DNA from: Bradyrhizobium sp. CCGB12
GTDB taxonomy: Bacteria; Pseudomonadota; Alphaproteobacteria; Rhizobiales; Xanthobacteraceae
Length of the DNA stretch: 64,000 nucleotides
NCBI RefSeq assembly: GCF_024199845.1
Contig: NZ_JANADO010000001.1
Span: forward strand, 5,890,001 to 5,954,000
Reading direction: 5' to 3'
Part shown: piece by piece, positions 9,512 to 19,317 of the stretch
How positions within the stretch are numbered: the first letter of the stretch is position 1
How the letters are laid out: each line of letters begins with the position of its first letter
Position numbers and translations under genes: made by a program
The notes under the pieces: generated by a model
The model's database searches: none
The model's input: the letters and a program-made list of their open reading frames with translations, nothing else
What the model was told of the DNA's origin: nothing

Positions 9512-10320
9512 CAATGCCCGTTCCGCCGCCGCCAGTTCCTCACTCGTGGCATGGGAACAGGTGACCGCAGATGTCCACGGTCATCGCAATTGTTGAATGG
9601 CGAAGCCGCTCCTAAGAAATATTCGGCGGCAGTTCGAGGCCGCCACCAACCTTGCGGTTGACGCCCCAGCTCGCGAAGAAGTGCCGCAAGGAGTGCAGTC
9701 CTAGGTATTTGGCCACATCGGTGATCTAGCCATTACCGTCATTACCGAGCTTGGTGATCCCGGCAGCAATCTGAGTAGGCCACAGTCTCCGTTGGACGAT
9801 GTATTCGGGAGCGACAACCCCTACGCCCTCCAGGAGGCCCGAAAAGTCAGGCCCAAGTCGGTCTTGGGACACTTCAGCTTCCACTTACGCAGCTCGCTGA
9901 CGACGATCGGCGGCAAGGGTACAGCTCGCTCACCCGCCTCGGATTTCGGGCGTCCCATCTGCTTGTACTCATCCGCTCGTTCGGGACGTGCAACTTGCGT
10001 CGAGACAAATCAATATTGATCCAACGCAGGCCACGGAGCTCTGAAGCGCGAAAGCCCCTGAAGATCGCAGTAGAGGATGGGGCGCCACTGGTCCTCCATG
10101 GCATCGACCATGGCCTTTCTTCAGGAAGGGGAAAATCTATACCCACTTGAAGCTTGCGCTTGACGCGGCGCTCGACGTTGCTCCTTGCGCCTGGTTCTCG
10201 ATCGCATCTCGGCGACGACATTCCGGGCTACCAGTCCCTCTTCCATCGTTGCCGGGCAAGGCGCCGAGATCCGAGCGCACACGCTTGATCATCGCGGCCG
10301 AGCGGGAGCCCGGATCGGCT
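9512..10320 (-). pseudogene. Tyrosine-recombinase (phage/island integrase) remnant
   Basis: The minus strand around 10000-10070 encodes FRASELRGLRWINIDLSRR, the box-I Arg region of tyrosine recombinases. Around 9660-9700 it encodes LHSLRHFFASW, the HxxR box. Near 9570 it encodes MTVDICGHLFP, where the active-site Tyr is replaced by Cys. These pieces lie in different frames with stop codons between them, so the gene is dead. It probably marks the old edge of an integrated element next to hipBA. Confidence 0.7.
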
Positions 10321-10466
10321 CGCAAAGCGAACTAACGCTTCATCAGTTCGCCGCCGTCCGCTGGGAAGCTTCAGCCAATATATATATCGGAGGTTACAGA
10401 CTGCCATCATGGCTGCACAAAAAACGTTCCGGCCCGTCATGGCCTGACGGAACAGAGGCGAAGCCC

Positions 10467-10934
10467 TTATTGCGCCTCCTTCAGGACCTGGCGGAGCGTC
10501 GCTGCGACGCGCTCATATTCCTTGGGCTTCGTCTCTCTGAGAGTAGCGAGGTCGGCCGCAATGCGGTCGAGGTGCCGGGCTGCAGCTTGCGCCTTGATGT
10601 CGTTGATCTCGCGATGAAGCTTGGCGAACTCTGCGAAAGCCGTGGCATCCTGCTTCTCCTTCGGCAGGTCGGCGATGAGAAGCGCAAGAGCGTCCATGAT
10701 ACGGCCCAGCTGACGACCGTAGCTCTGCGCGGCGACAATTTCTTGTTCGGTATCAGGCGCGCTTGAATTCTGGTCGGTAATGTTGGTTACGCTACCAAAT
10801 ACCCATCCGGGCAATATGGGTTGCACGAAATTCCGGGGCGCTGCAAAGAAATCGAGAGGATTGGGCATGCTGCCCTTCATCCAGGATGGCCAGTCCCACC
10901 TCGGGGGGTTCGAAAGCTGAGAGTCGCTGCTCAT
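10467..10934 (-). CDS. Hypothetical protein, helical
   Basis: A 155-residue protein if started at 10934, where a GGAAGGAA ribosome site lies about 8 bases upstream; an upstream in-frame ATG at 10994 lacks one. The N-terminal third is rich in Pro and Trp (NPPRWDWPSWMKG) and the rest is predicted helical with many Glu, Lys and Ala residues. I do not recognise a family. Neighbours are an integrase relic and small unknown genes, so it may be cargo of a former mobile element. Confidence 0.6.
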   Translation of the reverse strand: MSSDSQLSNPPRWDWPSWMKGSMPNPLDFFAAPRNFVQPILPGWVFGSVTNITDQNSSAPDTEQEIVAAQSYGRQLGRIMDALALLIADLPKEKQDATAFAEFAKLHREINDIKAQAAARHLDRIAADLATLRETKPKEYERVAATLRQVLKEAQ

Positions 10935-11052
10935 GACGCGGCTTCCTTCCGTCGAAGTCGGCATCGACCTATACGATGTTGGATGAGCTCGCAAGCCGAA
11001 TGTAGGTTACTGTCATGAGAGGACTGCCTGGCATCGGAAAAGAGCGAAACGC

Positions 11053-11205
11053 ATGCCGAAAATTCCGATCGACCTGCAGGCCACGCATCGCGTGGAACGA
11101 GATGGGACACATACGGTGACAGTGACGGTATCAGGCCTGTCCTCGCCTGGAAGTGTGAAAGCCGGTGCCAAATTCCCGGCGGCCAAGCAACAGTTGAAAC
11201 GCTAG
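11053..11205 (+). CDS. Possible 50-residue hypothetical protein
   Basis: A short frame MPKIPIDLQATHRVERDG... ending KQQLKR. It has a THTVTVTVSG stretch that looks beta-forming and a basic tail. The start has a poor ribosome site. No family recognised. I include it because its composition looks like real protein and it lies alone between two minus-strand genes. Confidence 0.3.
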   Translation: MPKIPIDLQATHRVERDGTHTVTVTVSGLSSPGSVKAGAKFPAAKQQLKR

Positions 11206-11585
11206 CGAACTCTGCTACCTTCATATGCACGAACGAAGTTGCAGAAATATCGGTTGGGGTATCTGCGCCGGTTCAATCCATTTCTTGCCCAGGCCTAACC
11301 GGCCGCTGGATCAAAACATGAAGGCAATTGATTGGGGAAATGGGACTCAGCGGGCTAAATAGCAACCGCCCGGGGGCGCCTAGAGAAGCGCCCCTCCACA
11401 AAAGCGGGGAGCTATTCAACGCCTGCGACCCGCAGTAACTCAGCACCACTTCGATCTCCACGATTGACAATTGGTCAGCCGGTGATGCGCGCGAGCAAGC
11501 ATCGCGTAGCAAGGACAGCTTCCGGCCGCCGACCAGCCGTGACGCCGATCCGGCAGCATGTGACCGAACCAAAGATTTTGATCCC
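11206..11585. other. Gap without a recognised gene
   Basis: Only short overlapping frames without ribosome sites or motifs. Nothing supported. Confidence 0.4.
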
Positions 11586-11876
11586 CTAGTAGGGCTGCCG
11601 TCCGCCGCGATAGGCGCGGTCGCGCGCAAAGGCATAGACCGGATTGATGCCGCAATAGGCGTCGGTGCCAGAAGCAGTCGCCAAGCACTGGTCGTAGCTC
11701 GCAAACTGACAGTTGCCTGGGTACCCCCAGATGCGCCCCTGCAGGCAGTAGCGATCATATGGGCCCGACGATGAAACATTGCCCTGACGATACTGTCGAG
11801 CGGAGGTCGGTGAAGCTGAAGCGGTCAATGCGAAAACCGAAGCGATCGCTAGAGTTGCCAGAAGCAGTCGGGACAT
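11586..11876 (-). CDS. DUF3551-type small secreted protein
   Basis: A 96-residue protein with a signal peptide (MSRLLLATLAIASVFALTASA). The mature part matches the DUF3551 pattern frequent in Bradyrhizobium: YCLQG...GNCQFASYDQCLATASGT..YCGINPVY, with four conserved Cys. Translation starts after an AGGAGA ribosome site. The role of the family is unknown; the product is expected in the periplasm. The C-terminus is basic and Tyr-rich. Confidence 0.75.
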   Translation of the reverse strand: MSRLLLATLAIASVFALTASASPTSARQYRQGNVSSSGPYDRYCLQGRIWGYPGNCQFASYDQCLATASGTDAYCGINPVYAFARDRAYRGGRQPY

Positions 11877-12709
11877 TCTTCAATCTCCTGAAATCTGGTT
11901 ATAGTGGCCTTGGCGGTAGTGCCCAGTCAAAACTCCGCAGGTGTCGGAAGATAGGCGCCTCCCTAATCGCGCGCTAGCCGTCCAAAGGTGAATGCCGCAA
12001 CGTTGCCCGCCCGAGGGACCGGTTTGGATAGCGAGGCGGCCGAAATCCCTGCTATGCGTTTGGTTGGCCTGCTCGACGCTCTCGATCTTCCGCACGGCAA
12101 TCACTTGTACACGCGGGCGCATGGCGTATGGCCCAGCTGAGGCAGTTCATGTCCCGCCCGCACCTTTCGCAGATCGGGCGTTGGCCAAACCTGAGGACAT
12201 CGTGGCAAATTGGCCGGCTCTTTATCCGGGAAATTACTGGAACCCGGCGGAGCTCTCTTCAAGAGAGGGAGGACTGTGGAGCGCAACAGGTAGGCTGAAA
12301 TCCAATGAAGACGGCGGTCAAAAGTAGGATTTAGGCGTGGGGCGCGGCTCATGGCGCGAACACGCACGAGAGCATGGCGCATAGTCGACGCCAGTTTGAA
12401 CCAAACCCTGCAGACGAGAACTATCCCCTCTCAAACGGCAGGTGGTCAAGCTCTCTGAAATTGTCTTACGCAACGTCGTGAAAGGGCGCCGCGGGAAATA
12501 CTTGGTAGCTGATTCACCCTCTTCTGGTTCGTTCTAGGGCTGATAGCCCATACCAAGAACCCGCTGTCTAGCCACAGCTCGCGCCCACGACTGAAGGTTT
12601 TGGATTCATTTATAAGCGAGCGAAGCTTTGACAGCTACTGGCGCGGTTTCATCGGCCGGAGGATGACGCCAAAAGTCTCTTTCACTGGGGCCATATTGCT
12701 GAAACTCCC
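11877..12709. other. Gap without a recognised gene
   Basis: Fragments of open frame exist on both strands but with no start signal, motif or sustained composition that I would support. Confidence 0.4.
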
Positions 12710-12991
12710 GTGGCTCGCTACGACGAGCGAGTCACCGAACGCTACAAACCCGGCGAAAACCATAGCGTCACCGAGCGCTATCTTGATGACCTGTGCGTCC
12801 AAATATCTGTGAATGCGCGAATTGCCGAGCGCAAGTTCGCGATGTTCACCATCGCAGCAGGGTGCGCACTCGCGGCTATTTTTTGCCTCACCACCGATTT
12901 GGTGGGCCCTTCGCCACATACTGACGTTACTCTCGTCCAATGCCCTGACGTCGACAAAGAGATTCGGATGGCGACTGGAACGGCTCAATAG
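12710..12991 (+). CDS. Possible small single-pass membrane protein
   Basis: A 93-residue frame with a GTG start. The N-terminal half is charged and helical (RYDERVTERYKPGENHSV), then one membrane segment follows (FTIAAGCALAAIFCLTTDLVG), and a short tail. The layout loosely resembles small membrane effectors of the SLATT/Pycsar type, but I see no partner enzyme and no clear Shine-Dalgarno, so this is only a guess. It could equally be the remains of a longer gene. Confidence 0.3.
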   Translation: MARYDERVTERYKPGENHSVTERYLDDLCVQISVNARIAERKFAMFTIAAGCALAAIFCLTTDLVGPSPHTDVTLVQCPDVDKEIRMATGTAQ

Positions 12992-14055
12992 GGCGAAGCA
13001 CAAGATCGACTTTTACTAAGACCGCCTGGCGTCACTTCGTTCACGCGCGCTGTCACATCCGAGGCTGCCGCAGGACGTCCTGCTGAGACCCTTTCGTAAA
13101 GGTGGTTACAGATGAGGACCAGCAGTTCCGCGCAGGCAGCGCTGGCGCCAACAAGTGAAATCATCGGCAGGCAGTACAGGATGAGATAGGTCTGCAAGGC
13201 ATTCGCCAGGCCACGAGGCGCGTGAACCAGATAGTGCAGGGCTGCAAGTGCCCATCCGGAGACAATCGCAATAAGAACCAGCGCCATTCCCTTAACGACC
13301 CGGGTGCCGAGACTCCTGCTGCAGACAATCGCGATGCAGGCAAGAACGACGACGATCTGCAGACAGACGTAACCCGCTGAAAATGCAACTCCTAGTCCAG
13401 AATTCAGAAAGCCAGACGTGAACCGGGCCTTGTTCGCGACACACGTAAACACCACGGTCGCGATCGCGGAAGCAAAAAACAGAAAGAATCGTTCCGGCAG
13501 TTCCGGCCGCAAAATCAGCATCCGGCTGGCTGACCTCGCGATCCAATTGTCCATGACCAAGAAGCTCATCATGCCGGATAGGATGCCGGCAACATGGGGA
13601 GAGATGACCATCGCCTCTGCTGGCAGGTTTTGCCATCTAAGCAGCCGCTGCTCGATCAACGTCGTCACGAGCTGAAGCCCGGAAAACGCAATTGCGGCGA
13701 GCAGCACCGCAATCGAGGTCAGCATGATGCTGTCACCGATGCGGCTTTCATCGGGAAGCCAGACGATCGTCAGGATGATGGCCGAAAAGATGATCGCGAA
13801 GATCAGAACGTTGTCATCGTGGTAGGTATCGGATGACTTCTGCACGAAGAAAAGACAGGCCGTCAACGCAACAAGCAGAGTCTTTCGTGATGCGTTGCGA
13901 TCCGCAGCAATCACGGTGTGACAGATCAGGAGGAGAACCAGAGCACCCGCAATCGTCAGAAATGCTGACGAAAGTAGCCGTGCCGTTGTGGGGGACGAGG
14001 TCACATAGGCCGTCGTTCCCACAATTACATAGAGGCCGGTGAACGTGATCCACAT
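12985..14055 (-). CDS. Polytopic inner-membrane protein of unknown function
   Basis: A 356-residue protein with about nine or ten hydrophobic segments spread over almost its whole length, the last near residues 290-325, then a charged cytoplasmic-looking tail. I recognise no transporter signature or catalytic motif. The start at 14055 has a weak ribosome site. It is upstream of, and in the same direction as, nothing obviously related; a lysine-rich protein and a lipoprotein lie behind it on the same strand. Confidence 0.6.
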   Translation of the reverse strand: MWITFTGLYVIVGTTAYVTSSPTTARLLSSAFLTIAGALVLLLICHTVIAADRNASRKTLLVALTACLFFVQKSSDTYHDDNVLIFAIIFSAIILTIVWLPDESRIGDSIMLTSIAVLLAAIAFSGLQLVTTLIEQRLLRWQNLPAEAMVISPHVAGILSGMMSFLVMDNWIARSASRMLILRPELPERFFLFFASAIATVVFTCVANKARFTSGFLNSGLGVAFSAGYVCLQIVVVLACIAIVCSRSLGTRVVKGMALVLIAIVSGWALAALHYLVHAPRGLANALQTYLILYCLPMISLVGASAACAELLVLICNHLYERVSAGRPAAASDVTARVNEVTPGGLSKSRSCASPY

Positions 14056-14329
14056 GGCCTACAGCCTGATATCCCAGATCGGTTTGGCCAGGGGATGGCC
14101 CTGACGCGGCGATAGACTGCGCTCCTGACCGGCGCTCTCCAACAAAGTGTCCTGGTGTGAAAACTTCCGCCGCGTCTTGGGCGCAGCAAAATGACTTGGC
14201 GGCGCAGATAGGCAAGCCGGCAACGGACAGTTCGTGCCCCGCATTGCTTCGAACCAGGCGGGCACGGCTCAGAAATTGCCGGGCCGCCGTAGCGGCCTAG
14301 CTCTTGATCTTACCTGGTCACGTCTTTGA

Positions 14330-14701
14330 TCAGCCAGGTATATACACGCAACCCGGATCCCAAGCAGGGCAATCGCATTTGTCGATCTCCTCAGCGAGGC
14401 CGGACAATTTTTCCTTTGAGGCCACGAACGTCTTGATTTCGGTCAGGGTTTTCCGGCTCACCTTCGCGAATTGCCCCGACTTGCCGAGGTGTTGGTCGAG
14501 CTCGCCAACCAACCCCGCGTCGTGCACGGCACGCATGATTCTTCCCAGGCCATGCAGACCGAAGTCGACGTGCGTTCCTCCGGGGCGCGCCGGTTTGCCG
14601 CCCAGAGCCTTCTTTGCCACTTTGCGCGTTTTTGCCTTGCGGACCTTCTTCGCTGCCTTGCTCGTTTTCGCCTTACGACCTTTCTTCGCCTTAACTGCCA
14701 T
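14330..14701 (-). CDS. Lys/Ala-rich hypothetical protein
   Basis: A 123-residue protein. Residues 1-40 are repeats of the AKK/KAKT type, like histone-H1-like or nucleic-acid-binding tails. The remainder (HVDFGLHGLGRIMRAVHDAG and beyond) is a helical domain that I do not recognise, ending with a Cys-containing CDCPAWDPGC segment. It starts 12 bases after the stop of the lipoprotein gene, so the two are probably one operon. Confidence 0.6.
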   Translation of the reverse strand: MAVKAKKGRKAKTSKAAKKVRKAKTRKVAKKALGGKPARPGGTHVDFGLHGLGRIMRAVHDAGLVGELDQHLGKSGQFAKVSRKTLTEIKTFVASKEKLSGLAEEIDKCDCPAWDPGCVYIPG

Positions 14702-14713
14702 TGCTTCGCCTCC

Positions 14714-15730
14714 TCAAAATGGCGCTTTGAAAATCTTCAGCGCCAGGAACTGCTGAACCGCGTTTGCCGCCCCTTGCTGCGCCCTTCCTCCCGACGCGGT
14801 CAGGAGTGAACCGCCGATGAGAGTGGTGCGCACGCCACCCAGCCGCTTGGCTTCACCCTTGTCGAGATAGAGACCCACGGTCAGCTGATGCGTGTCCTTT
14901 CGTGATACGGTCACAGGGAAGGTGGCTTCGGCGACCTGCACGTTTGGACCGGAAGGCGCGAAAACGATTTTGGGCGTGGCGCCACCGCCGGTCGTGGTGG
15001 TGAAGAGCAGCTGTTGCACCATGCTGGGCGGGCCATCCTTCACCGCGGCCACGTCCTTGTTGAGGGCGTCCAGGTTCTCGAACAGGCTCATCAAGGTGAA
15101 CTCCTTGATCATCTTCGCAAGGGCGACCTTGCCGGCTATCGGGTAGACAAAGTTCTCCGTTCTCACCAGATGGTTCGTGCAGTAGCTTTCATCGGTCTTC
15201 TGGACGAGGTCGCCAAACTTGTCAGTGATGGTGAAGGTCCACTCATTCTGCCGTTGCCGGTCGAAATTGCCGGTCAGGTTGAGCGTCACCAGGGAAGTCA
15301 GCGGCGTTGCCCGGATCAGGTTGGCCGTCGGATCGATGTTGTTCGTCTCCAGACCCGTCAGGTCGTAGTAATAGGCAATGCCTATGCCATAAATCAGTTG
15401 AACAACGGTACGCGCGAAGCCTGTCAGTTGCGACGGGTCGAAAGTTCTGATCGCTTCAGGATGGTCTCTCAACCACAAGCCAATTGCATGGGAATGATCA
15501 TCGACCTTGTTCTTGTTTTCGTTGTTGGTCTTGTCGGCTAAAAAGCCAATCGTTGCATCGATCACTGCCTGCCGGGCTTCGCAACGCACCTGCCTGGCTA
15601 TATTCGAAGCGGAGATGTGGGCGTAATCGTCGGTGACCGGATTGATGGCGCAGCCGCCAAGTCCGAGCAGGGCGATTGCGAAAAGCCATTTAACATATCG
15701 AAAAATTTGCCAACCCATCGTATCCCCCAA
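14714..15730 (-). CDS. Outer-membrane-type lipoprotein of unknown function
   Basis: A 338-residue protein with a lipoprotein signal: hydrophobic stretch FAIALLGLGGC, where the Cys near residue 28 fits a lipobox. The mature part shows no family that I can name; it contains a GGGATPKIVF segment and a predicted beta-rich end. Met at 15718 (MGWQIF) is an equally good start and gives a more normal signal peptide. It heads a likely operon with the Lys-rich gene downstream. Confidence 0.65.
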   Translation of the reverse strand: MGDTMGWQIFRYVKWLFAIALLGLGGCAINPVTDDYAHISASNIARQVRCEARQAVIDATIGFLADKTNNENKNKVDDHSHAIGLWLRDHPEAIRTFDPSQLTGFARTVVQLIYGIGIAYYYDLTGLETNNIDPTANLIRATPLTSLVTLNLTGNFDRQRQNEWTFTITDKFGDLVQKTDESYCTNHLVRTENFVYPIAGKVALAKMIKEFTLMSLFENLDALNKDVAAVKDGPPSMVQQLLFTTTTGGGATPKIVFAPSGPNVQVAEATFPVTVSRKDTHQLTVGLYLDKGEAKRLGGVRTTLIGGSLLTASGGRAQQGAANAVQQFLALKIFKAPF

Positions 15731-15859
15731 AGTGTAATCGAAACTGACAAACGATTATCGATGCAATACTTGCTTAGCCCGCCATGCCGAGGTCTGGCGA
15801 TAAGGCTCGCTCTTGCGATCAAGGACCCCGACACTGCCACGATACCGCAGCAGGTTCCG

Positions 15860-16371
15860 GATGATCGGCGCCTCCCTGACTTGCCTGCACGCGTCGGCGC
15901 GAGCGTCAGCAGGTGGCCATCCCCGTCCGCGTTAACGAACCCGGCAAGGTCACGGGCCGCCTCTTCAACGAAAGAGCCGAGCAGGATCGAGAACGGATGG
16001 TCGAACGCATTACCCCACCTGAGGGATCGAGACGGGTCAGCGACGCCCGCCCAGACCGCCGAACCGTGCAACGGCGGCGGCGCCGCCAGGAGCTGTTCGT
16101 GCGCGGCGGTCTCGACCTTCTTCCTCGCCTGCTCCAGGATGGCGTCGCAATTGCGACCCAACGCGATCGCGGCAGCAACCGCCTCCGATGTCTCGGCGTC
16201 GTACTCGGTTTCGATCTGACGGCGGGCCCGCTCGGCCTTAAAACAGCAGCAGGCCTTCAAACCCACCCGGCCCCATTTGCCGGCGGTACGGAAGATGCCC
16301 AGCTCCTTTGAGAATTCGAACGGATTACTCAACGTCAACGCCCCGCAACCCGAAGCTGAGCCTGCCCACAA
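15860..16371 (-). pseudogene. TraG/VirD4-like conjugal coupling-protein fragment
   Basis: The minus strand encodes GDGHLLTLAPTRAGKS, a close match to the Walker A region of type IV coupling proteins, preceded by a helical stretch (TSEAVAAAIALGRNCDAILE). After the P-loop the frame breaks and the expected nucleotide-binding domain does not continue. So only the front part of a coupling protein remains. It belongs with the relaxase relic just downstream and points to a lost conjugative element. Confidence 0.55.
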
Positions 16372-16600
16372 CCCTCTGGTTTCACAACCGTAAAGTGTGC
16401 CAATATCTCGCAGGATTCCTGCAAGAACAGCCTACTTGCGCATCGCCGCCAACATGTACGCATTGGTTTCAGGAGGGCGGCGACGCGTTTCGCTTGGTTT
16501 TCTCGCCAACGCGGCGCGCGTTGGAGAAGAGCCGGCGAGCGCGCCAGGGAGACCCCGGCGCGCCCGAAGAGGGGCGTTCAACCGGCCGAGTGAGCCGCCT

Positions 16601-17083
16601 GTGGCAATATATCACCTGCACGTCAAGAACATCAGCATACGCGAGCGCCGGTCGGCGGCGGCGGCGTACGGGCGGGATCCTAGCGAACGAGGCCGAGAAA
16701 AGGACCGCGCTTTCGGCGGCCCGGCGCGACGTGGTGTTCACCGACATCAAACTGGCGACCGGTGCCCCTAAACCTGGACGCGGATCGGGCCCGGCTCTGA
16801 AATGCCCTCGAAGCCGCCGAGAAGCGGAAGACTCGCGACTTGCGAAGGAGTTCGAATTCGCCCTGCCTCGCTTGGGGAAAGAAGTGAATTGAGACCAGCT
16901 TGAGGCCAGGCGCGAGCTCCTGGCGGAGCACGGCACCCGCGAGCGCTTCGCGCTGCCCGCGGCGCGCCCGGACTGGCCGCCCGAGCGCCTTGCCCCCGTC
17001 CCGGGCTTGACCGATGGCGAGGCGTGCGAGTGGAAGACCTTCTGGCACGAAGTCGACAAACGGATGTGGGTGACGAGCTTTAC
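16601..17083 (+). pseudogene. MobA/MobL-type relaxase remnant
   Basis: VAIYHLHVKNIS (from a GTG at 16601) matches the opening of MobA/L relaxases, followed by RRSAAAAYGR. In a second frame the family pattern resumes with RRDVVFTDIKLATGAP and then AKEFEFALPRLGKE. At least two frameshifts separate these blocks. The usual HxH metal motif region is not intact. The gene is clearly dead. Confidence 0.6.
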
Positions 17084-17299
17084 CCGGCCCGCGAGGAAAC
17101 GCCCGAGCGGGTCATCCTGAAATCCCGCGAGCCCGAACAGCTCGACAAGGTTCTTCAGAAACTGACCGACGAGATCGATCGGTTAACGGCGGTCCGGGAA
17201 GCGAGACGCTCTGGGATCTGGTGTGAGCTCCACGCCTTCATGGTCGAGCGCATGCGGGCCGGCGGACTTAAGACCATCCATCACCTCCTTCGGGACTAA
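17024..17299 (+). CDS. Hypothetical frame beside the relaxase relic
   Basis: A 91-residue frame with a helical, charged middle (KVLQKLTDEIDRLTAVREARR). It overlaps the end of the relaxase relic and may be part of the same former transfer region. No family recognised and no good ribosome site. Confidence 0.25.
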   Translation: MRVEDLLARSRQTDVGDELYPAREETPERVILKSREPEQLDKVLQKLTDEIDRLTAVREARRSGIWCELHAFMVERMRAGGLKTIHHLLRD

Positions 17300-17818
17300 C
17301 ATGGAGAGGTCCTTTCACGCGTCCGATGCCCACCTGTTCCGGCTCCAGCTCGAAGAAGCCAAACGCCTAGAGCGCCTCTATCTTCATGTGATCGGCATAG
17401 ATCCAGAAGGAGAATGAGCCGGATCCCTTTGCCAATAACAACCCGGATCTGTCGCCAACCGATACTGGTAGGTGCCTGCAGGGCCCTTTTGCGAATAAAA
17501 CGCGCCTGCCGGACGTCGCAATCAGAACCAGGGATTTTGTCTCGTTATCGCCCCCCCCGCGGAAGACCACGAAAATCATGCAGATTTAGGCCATCTCTGT
17601 CGGTCGGCCCGGCTCGAACTTCAGTCATTCACTTCAGCCGGCACATCGGTCGGCCGTGTTTAGCAAATCAGAGCGTCACGAACCTATGCATCTCTGACGG
17701 AGGTGAGGAAAAGGGGCTCGCGAACGAACAAACTGTCTGTTCAACTGAACGGCACCCCTCAAGCTCCGATCAGTTTGTGGCCTGCCCATTCAATCTCTCT
17801 CCGGGCCAACGAAGAAAG
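17300..17818. other. Leader region of the binding-protein gene, no gene recognised
   Basis: An open frame runs through in phase with the downstream gene, but its sequence is Arg/Pro-rich and unlike a signal peptide. It is more likely the untranslated upstream region. Confidence 0.4.
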
Positions 17819-19051
17819 ATGAATATGAGACCTTCAATTGCCTGTGTCATAGGGATAGCAATTCTCTCAGGAGCAAACTCCTTTGGCGTCGCGCCGACCG
17901 CTGCGGAGATTTCAGGGAGCGTCATTAAGATCGGCGTGATGAACGATCAGACCGGCCCCTATTCAGACAATTGCGGGCAAGGCTCGGTTCTCGCCGCACA
18001 GCTAGCCGTCAGCGACTTCAGCGGCTTTATCGACGACAAGAAGGTCGAACTCGTCGTGGCAGACGACCAAAATAAGCCAGACGTTGGCTTCGAAATTGCC
18101 TTGCGCTGGCTGGACAATGAGGGGGTGGACGCGATCGTCGGCTGTTCGGCGTCGTCGATCGCTCTCGCCGTGCAAGAGGTCATGAAGAGCCGGAAGAAGC
18201 CATATTTCTTGGCCGGAACGGCAGCCTCGGTATTCACCAACGAGAAATGCTCTCCAATGACCACACAATGGGCAATGGATACCTATGCGCTAGCGAAGAC
18301 GATGGTGAACTCGATGTTGGCTCGCAATCTGGATACCTGGTTCTTTGTCACCGTAGACTACTCCTTTGGCAAAGTCTGGCAGGCCGACGCGACGAAGTTT
18401 ATTGAGTCCGGCGGCGGCAGGGTGAACGGATCCGTCCTGCACCCGCTCAATTCTTCAGATTTCTCGTCCTTCCTCCTGACCGCCCAATCGAGTGGTGCCA
18501 AAGTCGTCGCCCTAGCCAATTCGGGGGCGGACTTTGCTATTGCCATGAAGCAAGCTCAGGAATTCGGGCTCACGCAAAAGCAGCAGCTTACCCCGCTAGG
18601 CTTAATGATCAATCAGACGCACAGTATCGGCCTGCAATCACTGCAGAATGTACGCCTTGCTACCTCTTTTTACTGGGACATGACGAACGAGACCCGCGCC
18701 TTTGCGAATCGCTACAAGGCCGCATTCGATGGCAGGATTCCGAACGAGGCGCAGGCGAGCACCTACAGTGCCGTGACGCACTATCTCAAAGCGATTGCCA
18801 CGATACAATCCGATGAAGGCGAGGCGGTGGTGCGACAGATGAAGAACACCCCGATCAATGATTTTGTGATGAAGAACGTTGAAATCCGCGCCGACGGCCA
18901 AGTCATGCGGCCACTCTACCTAGCGCGCATCAAGGCCCCGGTCGAATCGACTTATCATTATGATTACTATGAGATTACGGCCACTATTCCGGCCGAAACC
19001 GCGTGGCGGTCAGCCGCGGAGAGTTCCTGCGGTCTCTTGAGAGCGCAATAA
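17819..19051 (+). CDS. Periplasmic substrate-binding protein, branched-chain amino acid/amide ABC type
   Basis: A 410-residue protein with a signal peptide (IACVIGIAILSGANSFGVAPTAAE) and the type 1 periplasmic binding fold: IKIGVMNDQTGPYSD at the mature start, VELVVADDQNKPDVG, and VDAIVGCSASSIALAVQEV. I set the start at 17819 because the signal peptide begins there and an AAGAAAG ribosome site precedes it; the long upstream extension has no family similarity. No permease or ATPase genes follow, so this is an orphan receptor that would have to use components encoded elsewhere. Substrates in this family include amino acids, urea, amides and aromatic acids. Confidence 0.85.
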   Translation: MNMRPSIACVIGIAILSGANSFGVAPTAAEISGSVIKIGVMNDQTGPYSDNCGQGSVLAAQLAVSDFSGFIDDKKVELVVADDQNKPDVGFEIALRWLDNEGVDAIVGCSASSIALAVQEVMKSRKKPYFLAGTAASVFTNEKCSPMTTQWAMDTYALAKTMVNSMLARNLDTWFFVTVDYSFGKVWQADATKFIESGGGRVNGSVLHPLNSSDFSSFLLTAQSSGAKVVALANSGADFAIAMKQAQEFGLTQKQQLTPLGLMINQTHSIGLQSLQNVRLATSFYWDMTNETRAFANRYKAAFDGRIPNEAQASTYSAVTHYLKAIATIQSDEGEAVVRQMKNTPINDFVMKNVEIRADGQVMRPLYLARIKAPVESTYHYDYYEITATIPAETAWRSAAESSCGLLRAQ

Positions 19052-19317
19052 GCGGACGTCGACCCGCGACGCTTGCACAACGCGAGACGGCAGGAGGCTG
19101 GGGACACCCCGCAGTTAGGCCACGCTCCAGCGAGTGAGTGATCTCGTTGTGATCGCGACCGTTCGCCATCTTACTTATTGAACTTTCTCGTTCATTCATC
19201 GGACGCGCAATCAACACGCCTCTTGAACATGCCGGATCTGGTCTTAGCGAATTGGCTTTGCAGAGAGACAGCCCTCCATTTCTGTGCCCAACGCCGCTTG
19301 CACAAGCTCGTTGTCAA